Positions 17,308 through 27,215 of a DNA stretch of 64,000 nt are shown piece by piece. Where the stretch lies: assembly GCA_015056655.1 (NCBI GenBank), contig SVFV01000007.1, positions 82,777-146,776 on the forward strand. The letters run 5' to 3'. The position numbers and the translations under genes are program-made. Under the pieces are notes generated by a model. That model was not told the origin of the DNA, searched no databases, and worked only from the letters and a program-made list of their open reading frames with translations. This DNA is from Butyrivibrio sp. (lineage in GTDB: Bacteria; Bacillota; Clostridia; Lachnospirales; Lachnospiraceae). Each line of letters starts with the position of its first letter. Position 1 is the stretch's first letter.

Positions 17308-18471
17308 ATGCTGGTCTATCTTTTGCTTACACTTACAGTTCTTCTGATTGCTCTTAACGTAAAGAGCAGACAACAGGAGTGTGTGGCAGGTGTAAGTGGT
17401 GATTACAATTACATATACAGAGGTATTACTAGAGAAAGACTAAAGAGTAGTGTAGGAATCTTTGCCATATTCGTATTGCTGACAGGAGTATCCTCCATAA
17501 GACTCAATGTGGGAAATGACTACAGCAATTATGTAGAGTTCATGCACAGAGCCTTTAGTGGTGCAATCGTTCCTACTGAACCGGGATTTAATTACCTGAC
17601 AATACTTATTTATAAGATCTCAGGCTTTGAGAATTATGTGGCAGTCTTCTTTGTTTTCGCAGCAGCAACAGTTTTCTTTTTCCTTGCTGCAATCAGGAAA
17701 AGATCAGAAGACTTCTGGATGTCATTTATGATGTTCATGCTGCTTGGTTATTATTTCCAGTCGATCAGTACAGTGAGATGGTACCTTGCACTCTCTATTG
17801 CTATTTTTTCAGCATATTATTGCATTGAGAGGGACTGGCCAAAGTTCGTACTTCTGGTACTTGTTGGAGCATTGTTTCATAAGTCACTGCTTGTGGTGCT
17901 GGTGCTTTATCCCATGGCATGCATTAAGTGGAGAAGATGGATGCTTGGCGCACTTGGAATAATGTGTCTTTCAACATTGTTCTTAAAGGACTTTTATTTG
18001 CAGGTGGCAATTAAGTTATATCCGTCCTACGCAGGAACTGAGTACTTAAATACCACAGGACTTAGCAAGGTCAATATCATAAGATGTCTTGCGGTTGCTG
18101 CCTTTGGAATTTATGTACTTAGAAAGGATATTACAAAGGACAGAGAGTTTACCTTTTACTTTTACTGCAATATATTTGCATTTCTCTTGTACACCTTCGG
18201 TTCCTTTATTCCGACGGTGTCCAGAATTGCATATTATCTGACCGTAACACATCTTTTCTATATACCCATGCTTATTAACAGGGTTGATGAAAAAATGTTT
18301 ATAAGGACAAATATCAGAACTGTGTTAAAGGTCGTTACAGTAGCTATATGCGTAGTTTACTTTATAGGCTACATGAGAGGCGCAGGAAATGACGGAGTCA
18401 GGATATTGCCTTACGAGACAATCTTCTTCCATGAACTTCCGGCTACACTTTCAGAGAGAGGCTTCGGCTGA
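17308..18471 (+). CDS. EpsG-family polysaccharide polymerase
   Basis: 387 residues, about ten membrane helices. The early extracytoplasmic loop NVGNDYSNYVEFM, then TEPGFNYLTILIYKI, then FQSISTVRWYLALSI and GALFHKSLLVVL are the pattern of EpsG/Wzy-like polymerases that link lipid-bound repeat units outside the membrane. GAGAGG lies 6-11 bases upstream. A second polymerase/ligase-like protein is encoded at 45137. Linkage specificity is unknown. Confidence 0.85.
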   Translation: MLVYLLLTLTVLLIALNVKSRQQECVAGVSGDYNYIYRGITRERLKSSVGIFAIFVLLTGVSSIRLNVGNDYSNYVEFMHRAFSGAIVPTEPGFNYLTILIYKISGFENYVAVFFVFAAATVFFFLAAIRKRSEDFWMSFMMFMLLGYYFQSISTVRWYLALSIAIFSAYYCIERDWPKFVLLVLVGALFHKSLLVVLVLYPMACIKWRRWMLGALGIMCLSTLFLKDFYLQVAIKLYPSYAGTEYLNTTGLSKVNIIRCLAVAAFGIYVLRKDITKDREFTFYFYCNIFAFLLYTFGSFIPTVSRIAYYLTVTHLFYIPMLINRVDEKMFIRTNIRTVLKVVTVAICVVYFIGYMRGAGNDGVRILPYETIFFHELPATLSERGFG

Positions 18472-18482
18472 CAGGTGACATA

Positions 18483-19370
18483 ATGAATAAAGCTTTTTTT
18501 ACAATAATAGTAGTTTCATATAATCCGGGAGAAGACCTGGATAAGACCATCGACAGTATTCGCAGACAGACCTTCAAGAATTATCGAATCCTTATTAAGG
18601 ATGGAGGCTCAACAGACGGTTCTCTGGAGAGAGTTGCTGCCCTTTATGGGATAGATTCCACTGGGAAATCCGCTGATGGAAAGTGCACCATAATCAGGGG
18701 TAAGGATTATGGCATCTATGATGCCATGAATATAGCTGTGGGTGAGCTTAAAAAAGAGAACGATAATGAGAATGCTGTTCTTGGCAGGCCTGGCTTTGTG
18801 TACTTTTTGAACTGTGGTGATGTTTTCTCCGGAAATCAGGTACTCCAGAAGGTCTATGAGAAGATAACTGAAAATGAAGGCATTCATGGAACTACACTTC
18901 CAACTATTTACTACGGCGACATTTATGAGATGCAGACAATGCAGAGGGTATCTTCTGTTCCCAAGATAAATGATTTTGCCTGCTACAGAAATGTGCCTTC
19001 ACATCAGGCATGCTTCTATGATGAGAGACTCATGTACAGATATGCTTTTGACACTGTCTGGAAGGTGAGAGCTGATTATGAGCACTTCCTCAGATGCTTC
19101 TATGTGGAGAAAGCCCAGACTGTTTACATGGAGCTTCTGATTGCAGACTACGAGGGCGGAGGATTTTCAGAAACTCGTGAAAACAGGAAGATATCAGAGA
19201 CAGAGAGACAGCAGATAATTCATCTTTATCTTAGCAAGTCAAAGATTCAGAAATACGATTTTATAAGAGCAGCTACTTTGGCATCCTTCAGGACGAAACT
19301 GGCACAGAATCCAAAAACCGCAGGTGCTTACAACAAGCTGAAGAGCTTTATCTACAGTAAGCGTAAATAA
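18483..19370 (+). CDS. Glycosyltransferase family 2 (colanic-acid WcaA/WcaE-like)
   Basis: 295 residues. Motifs: TIIVVSYNPGEDL, LIKDGGSTDGS, GKDYGIYDAMNIAVG and FLNCGDVFSG. The GxYDAMN plus FLNxGD combination marks the WcaE-like branch of GT2 enzymes. AGGTGA precedes ATG 18483. No membrane helices. Role: one cytoplasmic sugar addition to the repeat unit. Confidence 0.9.
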   Translation: MNKAFFTIIVVSYNPGEDLDKTIDSIRRQTFKNYRILIKDGGSTDGSLERVAALYGIDSTGKSADGKCTIIRGKDYGIYDAMNIAVGELKKENDNENAVLGRPGFVYFLNCGDVFSGNQVLQKVYEKITENEGIHGTTLPTIYYGDIYEMQTMQRVSSVPKINDFACYRNVPSHQACFYDERLMYRYAFDTVWKVRADYEHFLRCFYVEKAQTVYMELLIADYEGGGFSETRENRKISETERQQIIHLYLSKSKIQKYDFIRAATLASFRTKLAQNPKTAGAYNKLKSFIYSKRK

Positions 19371-19385
19371 GAATGGAGTTTGGGT

Positions 19386-20708
19386 ATGAGAGTTTTGTGG
19401 GTATGTAATCTAATGCTTCCGGCCTTTGCCAAGGCAAAGGGGTATTCATGGTCGGACCGTGAGGGCTGGCTTTCGGGAGCCTATGACAGACTGAGAAGCA
19501 GGGGAATGGCGTCTCAGATAAAGCTTGCTATCTGTTTTCCTGGTGATATTGGAGAAGAACCGGTTAAGCTTGATGGCGTGAAGTTCTATGGATTTCGTGA
19601 GAATCTTAATACACCTGAAATATATGATGATGAGCTTGAGCAGAGATTAAGGCGCATTATTGATGATTTTAATCCTGATCTTATTCATATTTTCGGAACG
19701 GAATTCCCTCATTGTCTTGCAGCTATCAGAGCGTTTAATAATCCTGACAGGACACTTCTTGGAATACAGGGACTTTGCAGTGAGATAGCAAAAGACTATA
19801 TGGCTGAGCTTCCTATTGAGGTTCAAGGGGCAAGCACCTTCAGGGATAAATACAAAAATGATTCTCTTATTCAGCAGCAGCAAAAGTTCGAGGAAAGAGC
19901 AAAGAACGAGCAGGCTGCAATAAGACTGACTGGTCATATTACAGGGCGCACTGATTTTGATAAAGAGAAGACTCTTGAGATTAATCCTGGAGCAAAATAT
20001 CACAAGATGAATGAGACCATGAGGAGCACATTCTATAAGGGTGCCTGGAGGTCGGTTAATACAGTTAACCATAGTATTTTTATGTCTCAGGGTGACTATC
20101 CTTTAAAGGGAATGCATTTTATGCTTGAGGCTATGCCTGAGATATTAAAGGAGTTTCCTGATGCGAAGCTTTATGTTGCAGGAAACAGTATTATCGGCAA
20201 GATAAAGAGAAAAACAGTAACTATACCTGATGAGCAGAAGGGGGCAAGTGGAAAGAGTAAATACCCCATGGCTATCAGGATTTCCGCTTATGGAAAATAT
20301 CTAAAGAGACTTATCAGAAGAAACAGACTTGGCGGAAAGGTTGTTATGCTTGGTAAGCTTTCTGCTGAACAGATGAAGGAACAGCTTTTAAAGAGTAATG
20401 TTTTTGTATGTCCTTCTATTGTAGAGAATTCACCTAATTCGCTTGCTGAGGCAATGCTTTTGGGAGTTCCTGTAGTTGCATCAAATACAGGCGGAATTCC
20501 CAGCATGGTTGATAGAAATGTGGATGGACTTTTATTTGAAAAGGGAAATCCTAAGGAGCTGGCAAAGTGTATCTGTCAGATGTTCAGAGAGCCTGTAATA
20601 GCAGCTGTATATGGCGATAATGCCAAGAAGCATGCGCTTATTACCCATGATGGGGATACAAATTTCAACAGACTGATTGAAATATACAATGAGATAGTAG
20701 AGGGCTGA
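19386..20708 (+). CDS. Glycosyltransferase family 4
   Basis: 440 residues, GT-B fold. The C-terminal GT1/GT4 domain has VFVCPSIVENSPNSLAEAM (the E-x7-E motif that holds the nucleotide-sugar) and PVVASNTGGIPSMV; the N-terminal half has RVLWVCNLMLP. I place the start at ATG 19386, 7 bases after GGAG at 19375-19378; an in-frame TTG at 19380 is too close to that site. A basic stretch (about 275-320, KIKRKTV...KRLIRRNRLGG) could contact the membrane. It is a retaining transferase by family. Confidence 0.9.
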   Translation: MRVLWVCNLMLPAFAKAKGYSWSDREGWLSGAYDRLRSRGMASQIKLAICFPGDIGEEPVKLDGVKFYGFRENLNTPEIYDDELEQRLRRIIDDFNPDLIHIFGTEFPHCLAAIRAFNNPDRTLLGIQGLCSEIAKDYMAELPIEVQGASTFRDKYKNDSLIQQQQKFEERAKNEQAAIRLTGHITGRTDFDKEKTLEINPGAKYHKMNETMRSTFYKGAWRSVNTVNHSIFMSQGDYPLKGMHFMLEAMPEILKEFPDAKLYVAGNSIIGKIKRKTVTIPDEQKGASGKSKYPMAIRISAYGKYLKRLIRRNRLGGKVVMLGKLSAEQMKEQLLKSNVFVCPSIVENSPNSLAEAMLLGVPVVASNTGGIPSMVDRNVDGLLFEKGNPKELAKCICQMFREPVIAAVYGDNAKKHALITHDGDTNFNRLIEIYNEIVEG

Positions 20709-20735
20709 TGCCCTGTTACGAAGGACTATAGGCAA

Positions 20736-21962
20736 ATGGGAATCAGGATTACTTTTGTTTCAAATTTCATAAATCATCATCAGATTCCTTTTTGCGAGGA
20801 GATGTATTCAAGGCTTCATGAGGATTTTTCCTTTGTGCAGGTTATGCCCATGGATCAGCAAAGAGTTGAAATGGGCTGGGGAGAGGAATCATCAAGGATT
20901 CCATATCTTCATAAGCTGTACGAGGAAGAGGAGTTTTGTACAAGGCTCATTCTGGACTGTGACGTTCTTATCCTTGGCTGGACTGGTGATGATAAGGGAG
21001 AAAAAAAGGACGTACTTATAAAGGAGAGACTATCTTCTGGAAAGCCTGTTATTCGCATAAGTGAGAGGATTTACAGAGAGGGGAGATACAAAGCAGTTTC
21101 TCCGAGAGGACTTATCGCTAAATATCATGAGCATATAAAATATAAGGCTAAGCCTGTGTACATGCTGTGCGCAGGAGCTTATGTTTCCGGGGATTTTAAG
21201 CTACTTGGCGCATACCCTGGGAAAATGTTCAAGTGGGGATATTTCCCGCCGCTTAAGAGATTTGAAGAAGACCAGCTCCAGGAGATGCTTTATAAAGAAA
21301 AAGAAAAGCTAAGGCTATGTTTTGTGGCAAGGCTAATAAAATTAAAGCATCCGGAATTTGCTTTATATGTAGCTGAGCATTTAAGGAATAGGGGAATTGA
21401 TTTCCACATGGATATAGTTGGTGATGGCCCCCTTAGAAGTGAACTTGAGGCGACTGTAAAGGAAAAAGGTTTAGCTGATAAGATTACCTTCCATGGTTCC
21501 ATGGAGCCCGACAAAGTAAGAAGGGTTATGGAAAACAGCCATGTCTTTATTTTTGCAAGTAACTATCTTGAAGGCTGGGGTGCTGTGGTAAATGAAGCCA
21601 TGAATAGTGCCTGTGCGGTTGTCGCTTCGAAGGAAGCGGGAGCTGTACCTTTTCTTATTAAGGATAAAGAAAACGGATTGTCCTTTGATAAGTGCAGTAA
21701 AGACGAGCTTTTATCAAAGATAGATTATCTAATAGATGAGCCAGGTAGAATAAGCAAGTTTCAAAAGGCAGCTTATGAGACCATTATTTCTGAGTGGAAT
21801 GCAGAGGTTGCAGGAGAGAGATTTTTGCATTTTTGTAAGAACATAACTGCGGACAATTCGGAGTTAAAAGATATTCCAACGTCTGGTCCCATGAGCAGGG
21901 CTGAGGTTTTGAAGGCTCCTGGTTTTATCAGGACATTGCAGGAAGATAATCATCTTGAGTAA
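20736..21962 (+). CDS. Glycosyltransferase family 4
   Basis: 408 residues, GT-B fold: N-terminal RITFVSNFINHHQIPF, a central LCFVARLIKLKHPEFAL, then VGDGPLRSELE, the C-terminal HVFIFASNYLEGWGAVVNEA with the E-x7-E motif, and AVVASKEAGAVPFLI. No membrane helices. It has weak spacing of 27 bases to the previous gene. Donor and acceptor unknown; likely a cytoplasmic step in repeat-unit synthesis. Confidence 0.9.
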   Translation: MGIRITFVSNFINHHQIPFCEEMYSRLHEDFSFVQVMPMDQQRVEMGWGEESSRIPYLHKLYEEEEFCTRLILDCDVLILGWTGDDKGEKKDVLIKERLSSGKPVIRISERIYREGRYKAVSPRGLIAKYHEHIKYKAKPVYMLCAGAYVSGDFKLLGAYPGKMFKWGYFPPLKRFEEDQLQEMLYKEKEKLRLCFVARLIKLKHPEFALYVAEHLRNRGIDFHMDIVGDGPLRSELEATVKEKGLADKITFHGSMEPDKVRRVMENSHVFIFASNYLEGWGAVVNEAMNSACAVVASKEAGAVPFLIKDKENGLSFDKCSKDELLSKIDYLIDEPGRISKFQKAAYETIISEWNAEVAGERFLHFCKNITADNSELKDIPTSGPMSRAEVLKAPGFIRTLQEDNHLE

Positions 21963-21987
21963 TAATTTGGATTAGAGGATTCAGATT

Positions 21988-23019
21988 TTGTTTGATAAGA
22001 AAATTAGTGTAATTGTTCCGGCATATAATATTGAGAATCTGGTGGAAAAGTGTCTTGAATCCGTATACAACCAGACTTATCCGGGGAAGCTGTTAGAGAT
22101 TATAGCTGTTGATGATGGTTCAACGGATTCAACTTTGGAAAAGCTGAATGCTTTTGCTGATAAGCACAAAGAGGATAAGGACGGAGCAAAGATAATAGTC
22201 ATTCATCAGGAAAACGGTGGCAGCAGCGCGGCAAGAAACAATGCGCTTTCCATTGCGACTGGTGATTATGTTGGATTTGTTGATTCGGATGACTTTATCG
22301 ATCCTCACATGTATGAGGATCTTATGAATGCCATAGAAGCTGAGGACGGCGAAATCCTTATGGCTCAGGCATCCAGGGATGAGATTGCAGAAAATGGGGA
22401 CAAGCTTCCTGATGTATGTATTCCTCCTTCTGAGAAAAAGGTGGTATCAGGACAGGAGCATCTTAGAACTCTCTTGATGCATACGGGTGATGCATCCTAC
22501 TGCACAAAGCTTACAAAGAAGGAACTTTTTGATAGCGAGGATGGGAAGTTCCCGGTTGGAGAGCTGAACGAAGATTTTTATCTTATGATACACATGCTTT
22601 TGAAGGTGGATAAGCTTGTTATACTTCCAAAGCAGTATTATCATGTGTTCTACAGAAGTGGCAGTAATTCTCGTAAGAAGGCGGATCAGAAGGACTACTT
22701 CCCACCTGTGTTCACAGACATAGTAAGGAACTCTGATGTAGCTTTTGACCTGGTGCAAAAGTCTTTCCCAGAGCTTAGAGAAGTAGCTATACGCTTCTGT
22801 CTTGTGCAGAGACTTGATTATCTTTTGCACATTCCTATCAGCAAGATGACTGCTGATAATGATTTTTATAAAAAGGATGTTGTCGGATTTTTAAGAAAGC
22901 ATTTGGGAGATGTTATTTCCAATAAATATCTGACTTCAAAGAACAGAGCATATCTTTTGGCGCTGGCCCTTGCTCCCAAATTTGTAAGGACAGTTCACGC
23001 AAAGATAAAGCATCTGTAA
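21988..23019 (+). CDS. Glycosyltransferase family 2
   Basis: 343 residues; GT2 domain in the first 220 residues (VIVPAYNIENLV, AVDDGSTDST, NGGSSAARNNAL, FVDSDDFIDPHM) and a helical C-terminal extension of about 120 residues. The start is a TTG with an AGAGGA site about 8 bases upstream; there is no ATG in a better place. Similar in layout to the GT2 at 32704, but the two are clearly distinct proteins. Confidence 0.88.
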   Translation: MFDKKISVIVPAYNIENLVEKCLESVYNQTYPGKLLEIIAVDDGSTDSTLEKLNAFADKHKEDKDGAKIIVIHQENGGSSAARNNALSIATGDYVGFVDSDDFIDPHMYEDLMNAIEAEDGEILMAQASRDEIAENGDKLPDVCIPPSEKKVVSGQEHLRTLLMHTGDASYCTKLTKKELFDSEDGKFPVGELNEDFYLMIHMLLKVDKLVILPKQYYHVFYRSGSNSRKKADQKDYFPPVFTDIVRNSDVAFDLVQKSFPELREVAIRFCLVQRLDYLLHIPISKMTADNDFYKKDVVGFLRKHLGDVISNKYLTSKNRAYLLALALAPKFVRTVHAKIKHL

Positions 23020-23038
23020 ATTGTAGGGAGTATCAGGA

Positions 23039-24823
23039 ATGCTTCGTGGCAGAAGTGTTTCGGATTATATTATGGAAAAAGAAAAAAGAAAATACAGCTT
23101 AATATTGTTATGGATTCTAATCATGCAGCTGTGTCTGATGATCTTTAGTGGCTTTAATAAGGCGGGATTCCATCAGGATGAGTACTATTCTTATTTTTCC
23201 TCCAACAGGACTATGGGTTTTTATTATCCAGACAGAGAGTGGGTGGATAATGAAACCATAAAGAATGAGTTTGTGGTACTACCAGGTGAGGGATTCAATT
23301 ATCCTTTGGTTTCGCTGGTACAGTCCTGGGATGTGCATCCGCCATTTTTTTATGATCTGCTTCACACAGTGTGTTCGCTGACGCCCGGAGTATTCAGTAA
23401 ATGGCAGGGTATTATTGTAAATATAATTGCTTATATAATAAGCTTTGTTTTACTAAATAAGCTTGCAAAAAGTATAGGAATGACCAGTGGACTTCGAATG
23501 GTGCTTATGGCTGTTTACGGCTTTAATCCCATGACAGTGTCCTGCGTGATGTTTATCCGCATGTATATGTGGCTTACGGTATTTGTTCTGGCATCAGCCC
23601 TTTTACATATTAAGCTTATAAGTCTTATAAAAGAGTATTATGAGGGCTCTGAGCTTAAAGGCTTTGTCTTGTCAAAGCCCTTTGATAAGCATTTCAATAC
23701 CTGGTTTATAAGATTTCTGGTTTGCATTACGGTAGTGAATTTCCTTGGATTTTTAACTCAGTATTATTATCTTATATTCATGGTGATGCTGGGATTCTTC
23801 TTTAGCCTGTGGTTCTTGTTCCTCATGCCAAAGAACAAGAAGTATAAGGGGCAGGATACTCTTAATGTCAAAGAGATGCTTGAGGATGAGGAGTTTAAGA
23901 ATCAGGCAGCTACATTTGTAGAGAGACTAAAATATATCGTAATTTATGGATTTGTAAGTGGCATATCACTTGCCCTTTCGGTTGTGGTTTATCCTGCATC
24001 CCTGTCCCATATTTTCAGGGGCTACAGAGGTCAGGAAGCAATGAGCGCTTTCACAGATGGGACCAATTTTATTGACAGATTGTTGTTTTTTACAGGCCTT
24101 GCGGGAAAGTATCTTTTCTCAGGACTTTGGGGCTTTATTTTGGCACTTGTTATACTTGCAAGTATTGCTCTGTTTTTCATAATCAGAATAAAGGGCGACA
24201 AGGATACGATGCACATAGCGCATATTCGAATCCTTACAGTTACTGTAACCGCCTACTTTGTCATTGTTGCAAAAACTGCGCTCTTACTTGGGGAGACCTC
24301 CAACAGATATGAGATGCCTGTATATCCTTTGGCACTTCTCCTTCTGGTTTACTTTGTGAGAATAGGTGCAAGGGCGATAGTTGGTGATAGAAGATTTGGA
24401 GGCATGAGTCTTCCGGTTCTTATTACATTAGTATTATTTATTGCTATCGACTTTAAGGGCCTGTGTGTTGATAAGAATGTGCTCTTCTTATATAAAGAGG
24501 ATGCAGACAGAATAGCCTATGCAAAAGAGATGGAAGAAAACGGTGCAGTGACACTTGTGATGTTCAATGAAGCTACTCCTGATAATATCTGGAGACTTAC
24601 AGATGAACTGTTAGAGTACCCTGAGCTGTTCTATGTGGATGAATCAAATACAGATATTATTGAAGATGATAAAGTAAGAAATGCTGACACACTCCTGGTG
24701 TACGCAGCAGACCATGACAACCAGGATGCCTTACTTGACAAACTCCTGGAGAGTAATGGTAAACTATCTACTTGCGAACAGGTTTCCAAGAAGGATATGT
24801 GGACACTATACAGATTGTATTAG
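23039..24823 (+). CDS. Polytopic GT-C-like (GT39-type) membrane glycosyltransferase candidate
   Basis: 594 residues with about 10-12 membrane helices and a soluble C-terminal tail of about 100 residues. After the first helix the extracytoplasmic loop GFHQDEYYSYFSSNR contains the DE acidic pair typical of GT39/ArnT-like GT-C enzymes, and SWDVHPPFFYDLLH follows, a further GT-C mark. It would use a polyprenyl-phosphate sugar outside the membrane. Start ATG 23039 has AGGGAG upstream; an ATG at 23072 is an alternative without a ribosome site. Confidence 0.8.
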   Translation: MLRGRSVSDYIMEKEKRKYSLILLWILIMQLCLMIFSGFNKAGFHQDEYYSYFSSNRTMGFYYPDREWVDNETIKNEFVVLPGEGFNYPLVSLVQSWDVHPPFFYDLLHTVCSLTPGVFSKWQGIIVNIIAYIISFVLLNKLAKSIGMTSGLRMVLMAVYGFNPMTVSCVMFIRMYMWLTVFVLASALLHIKLISLIKEYYEGSELKGFVLSKPFDKHFNTWFIRFLVCITVVNFLGFLTQYYYLIFMVMLGFFFSLWFLFLMPKNKKYKGQDTLNVKEMLEDEEFKNQAATFVERLKYIVIYGFVSGISLALSVVVYPASLSHIFRGYRGQEAMSAFTDGTNFIDRLLFFTGLAGKYLFSGLWGFILALVILASIALFFIIRIKGDKDTMHIAHIRILTVTVTAYFVIVAKTALLLGETSNRYEMPVYPLALLLLVYFVRIGARAIVGDRRFGGMSLPVLITLVLFIAIDFKGLCVDKNVLFLYKEDADRIAYAKEMEENGAVTLVMFNEATPDNIWRLTDELLEYPELFYVDESNTDIIEDDKVRNADTLLVYAADHDNQDALLDKLLESNGKLSTCEQVSKKDMWTLYRLY

Positions 24824-24863
24824 TGCGATATCCCGATAACTACCACAAAATCAGTATTTATAG

Positions 24864-24869
24864 TATAAT
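24864..24869 (+). promoter_or_regulatory. Possible -10 box upstream of pseB
   Basis: TATAAT in an 81-base AT-rich gap before the pseudaminic acid genes. The region 17 bases upstream (TACCAC) is a poor -35, so an internal promoter for the pse block is only possible. Confidence 0.35.
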
Positions 24870-24904
24870 GACCTAGGATTATGCATTGAAAAGAGGAATC
24901 AAGA

Positions 24905-25906
24905 ATGAAATTAGACGGTAAAACCTTATTAGTAACTGGAGGCACAGGTTCTTTTGGACACTGCTTTATAGAATATGTGCTCGAGCACTATAATCCGAAG
25001 AAGATTATTGTTTACTCAAGAGATGAGTTTAAACAGTATACAATGGCCAATGAGAAGGTTTATAAAGAGCACGCAGATCAGATGCGTTTCTTCATTGGTG
25101 ATGTAAGAGATGGAGCACGTCTTGAGAGAGCTATGGAGGGTGTTGATTATGTTATCCACGCCGCTGCTCTTAAGCAGGTTCCGGCTTGTGAATACAACCC
25201 TGACGAGGCTATCAAGACCAATGTTAATGGTGCTCAGAACGTAATAAATGCAGCACTTAACACAGGTGTAAAGCGCGTTGTTGCTCTTAGTACAGACAAG
25301 GCAGTTAATCCTGTAAACCTTTACGGTGCTACAAAGATGGTTTCAGATAAGCTATTTATTGCAGCTAATGCTTATGCCGGCAATAAGGACATTAATTTCT
25401 CTATTGTTAGATATGGAAACGTAGCTGGAAGCAGAGGTTCTATCATTCCTCTCTTCAAGAGTCTTATTGAAAGAGGTGAGAAGGAGCTTCCTATCACTGA
25501 CTATCGTATGACACGTTTCTGGATAAGCCTTCCTGAGGGTGTTGAGCTTGTGCTCAAGGCACTTGACGAGGCTAAGGGTGGTGAGACCTTCATCAGTAAG
25601 ATCCCTTCATTCACTGTCAAGGATCTGGCTGAGGCTATGTGCCCTGGAATCGCTACAACAGAAGTTGGTATTCGTCCGGGTGAGAAGCTCGACGAGGTTA
25701 TGGTAACTGTTGAGGATGCGCCTTTCACATACGAGTTTGATAAGCACTTCATCGTTTATCCTCAGGTGACATTCAATGACAGACAGGTTCCTGATCCGAG
25801 AGGAAAGAAGGTACCTGAAGGATTCTACTACAGCTCAGGTAACAATACTGAGTGGATGAGCGTTGCTGATATTCAGGCAAGACTTCATGAGGCAGTAGAT
25901 CACTAA
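24905..25906 (+). CDS. pseB: UDP-N-acetylglucosamine 4,6-dehydratase (inverting), PseB
   Basis: First step of pseudaminic acid synthesis: turns UDP-GlcNAc into UDP-2-acetamido-2,6-dideoxy-beta-L-arabino-hexos-4-ulose with C5 inversion. 333-residue soluble short-chain dehydrogenase with VTGGTGSFG, AALKQVPACEYNP, STDKAVNPVN and the catalytic Tyr140/Lys144 (YGATK). No N-terminal membrane domain, which separates it from the PglF/CapD type encoded at 47859. GAGGAA lies just upstream of ATG 24905. It begins the block pseB-C-F-I-G. Confidence 0.96.
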   Translation: MKLDGKTLLVTGGTGSFGHCFIEYVLEHYNPKKIIVYSRDEFKQYTMANEKVYKEHADQMRFFIGDVRDGARLERAMEGVDYVIHAAALKQVPACEYNPDEAIKTNVNGAQNVINAALNTGVKRVVALSTDKAVNPVNLYGATKMVSDKLFIAANAYAGNKDINFSIVRYGNVAGSRGSIIPLFKSLIERGEKELPITDYRMTRFWISLPEGVELVLKALDEAKGGETFISKIPSFTVKDLAEAMCPGIATTEVGIRPGEKLDEVMVTVEDAPFTYEFDKHFIVYPQVTFNDRQVPDPRGKKVPEGFYYSSGNNTEWMSVADIQARLHEAVDH

Positions 25907-25930
25907 TTTAAAAAGAGCTTAGATAATATA

Positions 25931-25958
25931 AGGAGTCAGCAAAGGCTGATAATTAAAC
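25931..25958 (+). promoter_or_regulatory. Ribosome site separated from pseC start by a hairpin
   Basis: AGGAG (25931-25935) lies 23 bases before ATG 25959, too far for normal initiation. The bases between contain TCAGC-AAAG-GCTGA (25936-25949), a five-pair stem with a four-base loop. If folded, it brings AGGAG to an effective 9 bases from the ATG. No nearer ribosome site is visible. Confidence 0.55.
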
Positions 25959-27173
25959 ATGAGCGATAATAATAATGATAAGAGAATCCCTGCAATTTGC
26001 GGGGGTTCGCCCGTTAGAAGCAAAAAATTATACTATTCTCATCAGGATGTAAATGAGAAGGATATTCAGGCGGTCGTAGATGTACTTAAAAGTGACTACC
26101 TGACAACTGGTCCTGCAATCACAGATATGGAGGAGAAGCTTTGCAAGGTTACAGGTGCAAAACACGCTGTTGCAATAAGCAATGATACAGCGGCTCTTCA
26201 TGTTGCTTGTCTGGCAGCAGGCGTAGGACCTGGTGATGAGGTTATTACAACTCCCATCACTTTTGCAGCAAGTGCTAACTGCGCATTTTATTGTGGCGCA
26301 AGACCTGTGTTTGCTGATATCGATCCTGAGACATATCAGATCGATCCTGATGATATTGAGAGAAAGATTACATCAAAGACAAAGGCTGTAATCCCTGTGG
26401 ATTATACAGGACAGACCGGTGCTCTTGATAGAATAAAAGAAATCTGCAAGAAGCATAACCTTGTAATGATCGAAGATGCTGCTCATTCCATCGGAACTAC
26501 ATATAAAGGAAAGCCCGTTGGAACTATAGCTGATATGTCTACCTTCAGTTTTCATGCTGTTAAAACTATAACCGGAGGCGAAGGTGGAGCAATTCTTACA
26601 GATGATGATGAGTATTACAAGAAGCTTCTTCTTTTCCGTACTCATGGAATTACAAGGGACACATCTCTTATGGAGCATGAGATAGATGGCCCCTGGTATT
26701 ATGAGCAGCTTTGCCTTGCACCTAATTACAGACTTACAGATATGCAGGCAGCGCTTATCAGCAGCCAGCTCGACAGACTTGATGAGTTTGTAGCCAGAAG
26801 AAAAGAAATCAGAAAGAGATATGATGAAGCATTTTCAAAGCTTCCTGAGCTTTTTGTTCAGAAAGAGGATCCGGATTCTGATTCCTGCAGACATTTATAT
26901 ATTCTCAGAATTGTACCAGAGAAGCTTAAAGTAGGACGCAAGGAGTTCTTCGATGCACTTGGAGCAGAGAACATCATCTGTAACGTTCACTACATTCCGA
27001 CTTACTACTTCCCTTACTATGAGAAGCAGGGTTATAAGAAGGGACTTTGCCCTAACGCTGAGAAGCTCTATGATGAGATGATCACTATTCCTCTTTATGC
27101 AGCTATGACTGATGAGGACGTTGAGGATGTTATTGCTGCTGTAGAGAAGCTTGTGGATTACTACAGAGCTTGA
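25959..27173 (+). CDS. pseC: UDP-4-amino-4,6-dideoxy-N-acetyl-beta-L-altrosamine transaminase PseC
   Basis: PLP-dependent DegT/DnrJ-family enzyme that aminates the PseB product with glutamate as donor by family knowledge. 404 residues. Seen: ISNDTAALHVACLAAGVG, the PLP-binding aspartate in MIEDAAHSIG, the Schiff-base Lys202 in SFHAVKTITGGEGG, and YRLTDMQAALISSQ. Length and order next to pseB are canonical. The leader has an unusual ribosome-site/hairpin arrangement. Confidence 0.95.
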   Translation: MSDNNNDKRIPAICGGSPVRSKKLYYSHQDVNEKDIQAVVDVLKSDYLTTGPAITDMEEKLCKVTGAKHAVAISNDTAALHVACLAAGVGPGDEVITTPITFAASANCAFYCGARPVFADIDPETYQIDPDDIERKITSKTKAVIPVDYTGQTGALDRIKEICKKHNLVMIEDAAHSIGTTYKGKPVGTIADMSTFSFHAVKTITGGEGGAILTDDDEYYKKLLLFRTHGITRDTSLMEHEIDGPWYYEQLCLAPNYRLTDMQAALISSQLDRLDEFVARRKEIRKRYDEAFSKLPELFVQKEDPDSDSCRHLYILRIVPEKLKVGRKEFFDALGAENIICNVHYIPTYYFPYYEKQGYKKGLCPNAEKLYDEMITIPLYAAMTDEDVEDVIAAVEKLVDYYRA

Positions 27174-27215
27174 TTAAGGCGCAGACATAAAAGTATTTGG
27201 CATAAGGAATTATAA

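Noticed and set aside
24827..24835. GATATCCCG shared with 13937-13945 as a dispersed repeat
   Set aside because: Nine bases are too short to call a repeat family from two copies; kept only as a remark under the 13929 dyad.
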